Below are positions 1 to 5,226 of a stretch of DNA of 5,226 nt, piece by piece. The first letter of the stretch is position 1. Every line of letters starts with the position of its first letter. Location: positions 1-5,226 of the forward strand of contig CAMCQX010000143.1 of the NCBI GenBank assembly GCA_945876985.1, in the 5' to 3' direction. This DNA is from Chitinophaga pinensis (GTDB lineage Bacteria; Bacteroidota; Bacteroidia; UKL13-3). Made by a program: the position numbers and the translations under genes. The notes beneath the pieces were generated by a model. It saw only the letters and a list, made by a program, of their open reading frames with translations. It was not told the origin of the DNA and did not search any database.

Positions 1-1214
1 AATGTGTAATAGTTCCTGGCATAGGGGGATTCATAGCGCACCAAGAAAGTGCAGTTATTGATCCGGTTTCTATGGTTATCGTTCCACCTTCGAAGCATAT
101 TACTTTTAATGCTCAATTATTAATTAACGATGGTTTGCTAGCTTCTCATATAGCCGATTATTTAAAAATTGATTATGTTGATGCAGTAAAAATTCTAGAC
201 ATTGAAACTAACAATTTCAATCAATCATTGAAAAGCAAAAGCCAGTTTCAAATAGAAGGTTTAGGTAATTTCACACTTAATGCTTCTGGTAATTTATTAT
301 TTACCCCAGAAAAAAATGCTAACTTTTTAAACCATTCATTTGGTTTAGCTCCAATAAAATTAAATCAGGCGAGTACATTAAAAACAACCAAAATTATTCA
401 AAATGAAGATATTTTGAAAAAAAACAATGTAACTGATAAAAAAACAAATATTTTAAATTTAGGTGTTGAAAATCAAAATTCGAAAAAAAAACCTGAATCA
501 TTAAAAAACAAAAGACCAAGAAGAAGTAGAAATGGTTTAACTTTTACTGCTATTGGAACCTTTTTAGTATTGATTTTAGGATTAAACGCATATATATTTT
601 TACAAGAAGGAAATTTAACACCAATTAGAAATAAATTTGATGAATTGAATTTAGGAATAAAAATAAAATCAATTTTTGATGAAAATAATTCTGATGAAAA
701 TTCAAATAATAAAATTACAATATATAAAAAAAGTTTAACGGAATTATTAGCAGTTTATAATCCTGAAAATACTGAAAAAACAGTAAAATTTAACACTGAA
801 TTATTTCCTGTAAATTCAAACATCATTGAATTTAATTTGTTCGATAGTTTATTTTGTTTAGAAAATTCAACTCATGAAATAGTCATAGATTCAACTACAA
901 TTATTGCTTTAGATTCAACCATAACTGAAATTGAGAACTTTACTTCAATTCCAACAAATTTAGTTCAGCCAAATACTTATTATATCATAGCTGGTGCTTT
1001 TAAAAATGAAAATTACGCAATAAATTTATCAGAAGAATTAAGTAGAGAAGGATTTATAAATTCAGAGGTAATTATAAATCCTAGGGCTAAATCAAAACAC
1101 TTGAAATATTTTGTAACCTATACAAAAATGAATGATTTTGACAAAGCTACTTTTGAGTTAAATTCAATCGATGAAAACGAGAATTCAGATGCTTGGATTT
1201 TTATCAGTAAATAA
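1..1214 (+). CDS. HU-CCDC81-like / SPOR domain membrane protein, 5'-truncated by the window edge
   Basis: The reading frame is open from position 3, giving CVIVPGIGGF before the first visible ATG at 72, so that ATG is internal and the true start lies outside the window, probably 15-25 codons away. Counting from Met at 72: residues 1-97 continue the N-terminal pair of HU-like domains known from Bacteroidota HU-CCDC81/SPOR proteins (INDGLLASHIADYL, then FQIEGLGNFTLN). Residues 98-154 are a Lys/Asn-rich linker ending in a basic patch (KNKRPRRSRNG). Residues 155-177 form one hydrophobic transmembrane helix (about 534-602). Residues 178-300 are a low-complexity periplasmic stretch, and 301-380 form a SPOR domain starting NTYYIIAGAF (972-1211). 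The basic patch before the helix predicts N-in, C-out topology. In the family, HU-like domains are expected to bind DNA, and SPOR domains bind denuded peptidoglycan at division sites; a septum-nucleoid link is therefore inferred, not shown. The helicase gene follows after 39 bases in the same direction. Confidence 0.9.
   Translation, partial: CVIVPGIGGFIAHQESAVIDPVSMVIVPPSKHITFNAQLLINDGLLASHIADYLKIDYVDAVKILDIETNNFNQSLKSKSQFQIEGLGNFTLNASGNLLFTPEKNANFLNHSFGLAPIKLNQASTLKTTKIIQNEDILKKNNVTDKKTNILNLGVENQNSKKKPESLKNKRPRRSRNGLTFTAIGTFLVLILGLNAYIFLQEGNLTPIRNKFDELNLGIKIKSIFDENNSDENSNNKITIYKKSLTELLAVYNPENTEKTVKFNTELFPVNSNIIEFNLFDSLFCLENSTHEIVIDSTTIIALDSTITEIENFTSIPTNLVQPNTYYIIAGAFKNENYAINLSEELSREGFINSEVIINPRAKSKHLKYFVTYTKMNDFDKATFELNSIDENENSDAWIFISK
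417..491 (+). repeat. Cluster of poly-A tracts inside the HU/SPOR gene linker
   Basis: Within 75 bases of coding sequence there are runs of eight A (417-424), seven A (438-444) and nine A (483-491), encoding Lys/Asn-rich linker just before the basic patch and transmembrane helix. Such runs can promote polymerase slippage; here the reading frame is intact through all of them, so any effect is hypothetical. They may simply reflect the strong A+T bias of the gene. Confidence 0.6.
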
Positions 1215-1253
1215 AAAAAATCTTCTTCTCTTTTAATAGTATCATTGCCATCT

Positions 1254-3413
1254 ATGAGTGTAATTGAATCAACTGATAATGACAATATAACTTTTAACCT
1301 TGCCAGTGATTTAGTAAAAAACACCAATATTAGTTTGTTTTTAACTGGCAAAGCTGGAACAGGAAAAACTACCTTTTTAAAACATATTCAAAATACTTGT
1401 AACAAACGTTTAGTGGTAGTTGCGCCAACTGGTGTAGCAGCTATCAATGCTGGCGGAGTTACCATGCATTCCTTTTTTCAATTACCATTTCTTCCTTTTA
1501 TAAAAGATGCAAACCATGGATTTGGACAAGTAGAATGTGTAAATAAATTTACTCATTTTAAAAATGTAAAGTTTAACCGTGAAAAAATAGATTTACTCCT
1601 AGAACTCGACATGCTTATCATAGATGAAGTAAGTATGTTAAGAGCCGATATGCTTGATTGTATTGACGAAACCTTAAAGTATTATAGGCGAAGTCAATTA
1701 CCATTTGGTGGCGTACAAGTTTTATTAATTGGCGATATGTTTCAATTGCCTCCGGTAACCAGTGAAAATGAATGGACATTGATGAGTCAATATTATAAAA
1801 GTCCATTCTTTTTTAGTTCAGAAGTATACAAACAATTAAATCCTGCGCATTTAGAACTGAATAAAATTTACCGTCAAAAAGAAGAGCGTTTTATTAATTT
1901 ACTGAATAATATAAGACATAATAACATGGATGATTACGATTTTGAATTACTTCAAGAACGTTATGATCCCGAAGCTGCAAGATACCAAGATGGCTTAATT
2001 ACATTAACTACACATAACCGCACTGCCGACAATATGAACCAACAAAAGTTGGCCGAAATAGAATCGGAAGCAATGGTATTTGAAGGTGAAATAAATGGCG
2101 ATTTTAACGAAAAAGCGTTACCAGCCGAAAAAGCATTGAATTTGAAAGAAGGCGCCCAAATTATGTTTATAAAAAACGATTTGGAAAAACGCTATTTCAA
2201 TGGAAAACTTGCCAAAATAAAACGAATTGCTAAAGATGAAATTATAGTTGAATTTGAAGAGGGTAATGAACTAAAAATTGAAAAGGAAACTTGGAAAAAT
2301 ATTCGTTATAATTTAAACCGAGACGAAAATCAAATAGAAGAAGAAGAAATTGGTAGTTTTAAGCAATTTCCAATCAGGTTAGCTTGGGCCATTACCATTC
2401 ATAAAAGTCAAGGTTTAACATTTGATAAATTGGCAATTGATGCGGGTGCTTCATTTGCTGCCGGCCAAGTTTATGTGGCTTTGAGTAGATGCCGTACTTT
2501 TGATGGACTAACTTTATTGAGTAGAATTTACCAAAATAGCATTTTAAGTGATGAACGCATTGTTCAATTTTCATTGAAACAATCGAGTGAGCAAAAGTTA
2601 ATGGATGGCTTGGAAGATGCTAAATTTGAATTCAGTTTATCGCAATTATATAAAACTTTTGATTTACGAAAAGTGGTAAAAGAATATACTTTATTTGAGG
2701 CTTATACTGCTACCAAACAAATTCCTGATAAAGAAGAAACCTTGCAACATTTGTCGGCTATGATTAGAAATTTAAACGAGCATAGAATTGTAGCTGATAA
2801 ATTTAAAATAAAAATAGAGCAAATTATTAAACAAATGCCCATTGATGAAAATCTTTTGAGCGAACGAGTAAAAAGTGCTAAAACATATTTTGCGCAAAAA
2901 GTATTAGACGATGCTTTTAAACCTTTGCAAAGCTTAGAAAATAATTTAAAAGCAAAAGCAAAAACCAAACAATTTATTACCAATTTACAAAAAGTAAAAT
3001 CGTTTACTTGGAAGCGAATTCATGACATAGAAACTGCCGCATTAGGTACTTTTGATTTAAGCATCAATGCCATTGATAAACCTGTAGATGTTACCATTTC
3101 CGCTGCACAAAAAGCAGTAAAAGTAAACTCAAAAGAAGAAAGCTTTAAATTATATAAAGAAGGAAAAACCATTGAAGAAATTGCTGCATTCAGGGGAATG
3201 GCATCTTCAACAATTGGTGGACATTTGGCTCATTACGTAGATTTAGGTGAGCTTGATGCACTTGATTTTGTTAGCCAAGAAACAATACAATTGGTAGAAA
3301 AATTAATTGCAGAAGGCAAAGAGAGATTTGGTGAATTAAAAGCTGAATTACCTGATGAAGTTACCTACGACCAATTAAGAATGGCAGTTGCCTATTTAAA
3401 GAATAAAAAATAA
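1254..3413 (+). CDS. Pif1/RecD-like superfamily 1 DNA helicase with C-terminal helix-turn-helix domain
   Basis: A 719-residue ATP-dependent DNA helicase, probably 5'-3' as in the Pif1/RecD2 group, acting in the cytoplasm on replication or repair intermediates. Visible motifs, numbered from ATG 1254: Walker A GKAGTGKT (32-39, Lys38); motif Ia APTGVAAINAGG (57-68), typical of Pif1; Walker B LIIDEVS with Asp124 and Glu125; motif III GDMFQLPP with Gln164; motif IV IYRQKEERF with Arg207; a beta-rich SH3-like 2B insertion around 298-350; motif V TIHKSQGLTF (380-389); motif VI VYVALSRCR (406-414). All key ATPase residues are present. Residues about 445-620 are helical and not assignable by eye. Residues about 626-716 resemble the HTH_40 type domain (KLYKEGKTIEEIA, SSTIGGHL) found at the C-terminus of related helicases and RecQ proteins. 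An in-frame TTG at 1245 would add three residues, but ATG 1254 is preferred. The gene sits 39 bases after the SPOR gene and 19 bases before a small membrane-protein gene. Confidence 0.93.
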   Translation: MSVIESTDNDNITFNLASDLVKNTNISLFLTGKAGTGKTTFLKHIQNTCNKRLVVVAPTGVAAINAGGVTMHSFFQLPFLPFIKDANHGFGQVECVNKFTHFKNVKFNREKIDLLLELDMLIIDEVSMLRADMLDCIDETLKYYRRSQLPFGGVQVLLIGDMFQLPPVTSENEWTLMSQYYKSPFFFSSEVYKQLNPAHLELNKIYRQKEERFINLLNNIRHNNMDDYDFELLQERYDPEAARYQDGLITLTTHNRTADNMNQQKLAEIESEAMVFEGEINGDFNEKALPAEKALNLKEGAQIMFIKNDLEKRYFNGKLAKIKRIAKDEIIVEFEEGNELKIEKETWKNIRYNLNRDENQIEEEEIGSFKQFPIRLAWAITIHKSQGLTFDKLAIDAGASFAAGQVYVALSRCRTFDGLTLLSRIYQNSILSDERIVQFSLKQSSEQKLMDGLEDAKFEFSLSQLYKTFDLRKVVKEYTLFEAYTATKQIPDKEETLQHLSAMIRNLNEHRIVADKFKIKIEQIIKQMPIDENLLSERVKSAKTYFAQKVLDDAFKPLQSLENNLKAKAKTKQFITNLQKVKSFTWKRIHDIETAALGTFDLSINAIDKPVDVTISAAQKAVKVNSKEESFKLYKEGKTIEEIAAFRGMASSTIGGHLAHYVDLGELDALDFVSQETIQLVEKLIAEGKERFGELKAELPDEVTYDQLRMAVAYLKNKK

Positions 3414-3432
3414 TAATAATTTTAATACTTAA

Positions 3433-3603
3433 ATGATGATAAAGAAAATAATAAGCTATTTAACATTTTGGAAAAAAGATGAAGCTAATAAAACAGCAAA
3501 CTTTAACTTGAAAGTGATGCATAAAATAAATAAAATTTCAATTTTTATGTTTTTATTGGCATTTGTTTTTATTGTGATAAGGTATCTAATTGCGCTGTTT
3601 TAA
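3433..3603 (+). CDS. Small single-pass membrane protein, 56 residues, hypothetical
   Basis: An ATG-to-TAA frame of 56 codons begins 19 bases after the helicase stop. The protein starts MMIKKIISYLTFWKKD, continues with a polar stretch around residues 14-34 (basic residues, NFNLKVMHKINK), and ends in one hydrophobic helix (about 35-55, ISIFMFLLAFVFIVIRYLIA). The layout (aromatic amphipathic N-terminus with FWKK, a central NxNLKxMHxINKIS segment, then one membrane helix near the C-terminus) recalls the roughly 60-residue uncharacterised proteins of Bacteroidota that I remember as DUF6728; this is from memory and unverified. The positively charged segment before the helix suggests the N-terminus faces the cytoplasm. 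No Shine-Dalgarno sequence is visible, usual for this phylum. A second ATG at 3436 is an equally possible start. The close same-strand spacing suggests transcription with the helicase. No function can be assigned. The main doubt is its short length; the family-like pattern and clean membrane helix favour a real gene. Confidence 0.72.
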   Translation: MMIKKIISYLTFWKKDEANKTANFNLKVMHKINKISIFMFLLAFVFIVIRYLIALF

Positions 3604-3694
3604 ATCAAGTAGTTATAATTTAATACCATAAATTTCAAAAAAACCGTCTGACGCCTTGCCAAAGCTCTGTCCTTGCTCAATCGTCTGACGGAAG
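3604..3694. other. Convergent intergenic region between the small membrane-protein gene and parE
   Basis: Ninety-one bases separate the two convergent stop codons. The left 40 bases are A+T-rich with no hairpin that I could support as a plus-strand terminator. The right half is clearly richer in G+C than its surroundings and is almost entirely the parE terminator stem-loop. It also contains two direct copies of CGTCTGACG (3645-3653, 3682-3690) and two of CCTTGC (3654-3659, 3671-3676). The first pair is a consequence of the stem arms each being nearly self-complementary. Confidence 0.7.
3644..3691 (-). terminator. Intrinsic terminator of parE
   Basis: Arms 3644-3653 (CCGTCTGACG) and 3682-3691 (CGTCTGACGG) pair as a 10-position stem with nine Watson-Crick pairs and one central mismatch, around a 28-base loop. 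Read on the minus strand, the stem starts three bases after the parE stop codon (3695-3697) and is followed directly by seven T residues (complement of the A run at 3637-3643), the classic layout of a factor-independent terminator. Within the loop, minus-strand CAAGG (3675-3671) can pair with CTTTG (3664-3660) through one G-T wobble, giving a nested hairpin. On the plus strand the stem is not followed by T residues, so it should act mainly on parE transcripts, although it could also protect the 3' end of the convergent transcript. Confidence 0.78.
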
Positions 3695-5226
3695 TTAAAC
3701 CATCTCCCCTAATTCTTCATCAATTTCTGAAATGATGATGTCTTTTTCTATTCGAAGGTTATTGATAATAAATGCTTGTCTGTCCATGGTGTTTTTACCC
3801 ATGTAATATTCCAATAATTTTTGAATGGTAATATCTTGGTTTAACAACACTGGTTTTAAACGCATATCGCTGCCAATGAACAAACCAAATTCATCAGGAC
3901 TAATTTCTCCTAATCCTTTAAATCGAGTAATTTCGGGTCTTCCTTTAAGTTCATGAATGGCATTTTGTTTTTCGGTTTCGCTATAACAGTAAAATGTTTT
4001 TTGCTTGTTCCTAACCCTAAACAATGGTGTTTCCAAAATATATAAATGTCCGTTTTTAACTAAATCAGGAAAAAACTGCAAAAAGAAAGTCATAATTAAC
4101 AAACGAATATGCATTCCATCCACATCGGCATCGGTAGCAATTACAATTTGGTTATAACGCAAATCGTCAATTCCTTCTTCAATGTTTAATGCATGTTGCA
4201 ACAAATTAAACTCTTCGTTTTCATACACTACTTTTTTGGTTAAACCATAGCAATTAAGCGGTTTTCCACGCAAACTAAACACTGCTTGTAATTCTACATT
4301 TCGGCTTTTGGTAATACTTCCACTTGCACTATCACCTTCGGTAATAAATAGTGTAGTGTCAAACTTTTTATCGGTATTGTTATCGTTATAATGCAGCCTG
4401 CAATCGCGTAATTTTTTGTTATGTAAATTTGCTTTTTTAGCGCGTTCATTTGCTATTTTTCTAACTCCAGCAATTTCTTTTCTTTCCCTTTCACTTTGCA
4501 TAATTCTTTTCAGAATTGCATCAGCAGTTTCAGGATGTTTATGTAAAAAATCATCCAATACTTTTTTTACATAATCAACTATAAATTGCTTTAAACTAGG
4601 CCCATCAGGAAAAATAGAAGTACTTCCCAATTTGGTTTTAGTTTGACTTTCAAAAACTGGTTCTTGAATCCTTACACTAATAGCTGCAATAATACTTTGA
4701 CGCATGTCACTCAAATCGAATTCACGTTTAAAAAACTCACGCAATGTTTTGGCATAAGCTTCTTTAAAATAATTCAAATGCGTTCCGCCCATGGTAGTAT
4801 GTTGGCCGTTTACAAATGAATAATATTCTTCACCATATTGATTTTCGTGTGAAAAAGCCAATTCAATGTCTTCACTTTTTAAATGAATAATTGGGTAACG
4901 CAATTCCTCTTCACTGGTTTTACGTTTGAGTAAATCTAATAATCCGTTTTTTGAAAGGTATTTTTCACCGTTAAAATTAATGGTTAAACCTGCATTTAGA
5001 TAAGTATAATTCCAAATTTGATTGACAATAAATTCGTTGATATAATGGTAATTTTTAAAAATTGAGTTATCAGCAATAAATTGAATTAAAGTACCATCTG
5101 GCTCCATGGTACTTGTAATTTTATGATCTTGAATTAAAACACCTTTTTCAAATTCAGAAGCTTTTGTTTTTCCATCGCGGTATGATTGTACTTTAAATGA
5201 AGAACTTAAAGCATTTACAGCTTTTG
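3695..5226 (-). CDS. parE: DNA topoisomerase IV subunit B (ParE), N-terminus beyond the window edge
   Basis: The ATPase subunit of the type IIA topoisomerase that decatenates daughter chromosomes together with ParC. The frame is open to the right edge: before the ATG at 5107 it reads [12 protein letters not shown] and [13 protein letters not shown], conserved GHKL ATPase-domain sequence, so that ATG is internal. About 509 residues are visible; roughly 110-125 N-terminal residues, including the main ATP-binding motifs, are missing. Numbering from the first complete visible codon: transducer domain with the ATP-contacting QTKTKLG loop (194-200, Lys196) and [12 protein letters not shown] (146-157); TOPRIM domain with EGDSASGS (296-303, catalytic Glu296), LRGKPLN (318-324) and metal-binding DADVDG (365-370); then [13 protein letters not shown] (434-446). 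The end, [19 protein letters not shown], matches my recollection of Bacteroidota ParE better than GyrB, which usually ends in an RREFIE-NA type sequence. A terminator follows at once, so parC is not directly downstream. The remaining alternative, a divergent GyrB, is less likely. Confidence 0.93.
   Translation of the reverse strand, partial: KAVNALSSSFKVQSYRDGKTKASEFEKGVLIQDHKITSTMEPDGTLIQFIADNSIFKNYHYINEFIVNQIWNYTYLNAGLTINFNGEKYLSKNGLLDLLKRKTSEEELRYPIIHLKSEDIELAFSHENQYGEEYYSFVNGQHTTMGGTHLNYFKEAYAKTLREFFKREFDLSDMRQSIIAAISVRIQEPVFESQTKTKLGSTSIFPDGPSLKQFIVDYVKKVLDDFLHKHPETADAILKRIMQSERERKEIAGVRKIANERAKKANLHNKKLRDCRLHYNDNNTDKKFDTTLFITEGDSASGSITKSRNVELQAVFSLRGKPLNCYGLTKKVVYENEEFNLLQHALNIEEGIDDLRYNQIVIATDADVDGMHIRLLIMTFFLQFFPDLVKNGHLYILETPLFRVRNKQKTFYCYSETEKQNAIHELKGRPEITRFKGLGEISPDEFGLFIGSDMRLKPVLLNQDITIQKLLEYYMGKNTMDRQAFIINNLRIEKDIIISEIDEELGEMV

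Noticed and set aside
72..74. ATG at 72 as the start of the SPOR-domain gene
   Set aside because: The same frame is open back to position 3 and encodes CVIVPGIGGF, conserved sequence of the HU-like domain, so the gene begins before the window.
1245..1247. TTG at 1245 as the helicase start
   Set aside because: It adds only three residues; the ATG at 1254 is a stronger start codon and leaves the expected short lead before the ATPase core.
1215..1253. Promoter for the helicase gene in the gap before it
   Set aside because: I could not find a convincing Bacteroidota-type -33/-7 pair (TTG and TAnnTTTG) in this short A+T-rich gap.
1118..1351. Minus-strand 77-residue open frame
   Set aside because: It overlaps the SPOR domain and the helicase start on the other strand and shows no recognisable motif.
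1618..1806. Minus-strand 62-residue open frame
   Set aside because: It lies wholly inside the helicase Walker B to motif III region; a chance opposite-strand frame.
2392..2983. Two minus-strand open frames (2392-2574 and 2702-2983)
   Set aside because: Both lie inside the helicase gene. The hydrophobic look of the second is what antisense reading of Lys/Glu/Asn-rich helical sequence produces.
3645..3690. Paired CGTCTGACG copies as a CRISPR array, operator pair or IS end
   Set aside because: Only two 9-base copies exist, no transposase or target duplication is visible, and pairing as a stem followed by a T-tract right after the parE stop is a simpler explanation.
5105..5107. Minus-strand ATG at 5107 as the start of parE
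   Set aside because: The frame continues to the window edge with conserved ATPase sequence such as [10 protein letters not shown], so this Met is internal.

Overview
The window looks like a chromosomal segment from a low-GC member of the phylum Bacteroidota. Three things point there: a 5'-truncated HU-CCDC81/SPOR-type protein, a Pif1-like helicase with a C-terminal helix-turn-helix domain, and a topoisomerase IV subunit B with a Bacteroidota-style C-terminus. Coding DNA is strongly A+T-rich and no clear Shine-Dalgarno sequence precedes the visible starts, which also fits that phylum. No species can be named from the sequence alone.

Layout. Positions 1-1214 (+) hold the 3' part of a membrane protein gene: a cytoplasmic HU-like DNA-binding region, one transmembrane helix and a periplasmic SPOR domain. 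Its start lies left of the window. After 39 bases, 1254-3413 (+) encodes a 719-residue Pif1/RecD-type superfamily 1 helicase. After another 19 bases, 3433-3603 (+) encodes a 56-residue predicted single-pass membrane protein. These three genes run in the same direction with short gaps and may be co-transcribed. On the opposite strand, 3695-5226 (-) holds most of parE, with its N-terminus cut off by the right edge. The 91-base gap between the convergent gene ends contains a GC-rich stem-loop followed on the minus strand by a T-tract, a good intrinsic terminator for parE.

How the genes fit together. The theme is chromosome maintenance: a possible nucleoid-to-septum tether, a helicase that probably resolves difficult DNA structures, and the decatenating topoisomerase. 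The first and last are on opposite strands, so a functional link is only an inference. I found no mobile element, CRISPR array, tRNA, rRNA or clear new defence or metabolic system. The items most worth a second look are the short membrane-protein gene, the terminator structure and the A-tract-rich linker of the HU/SPOR gene.
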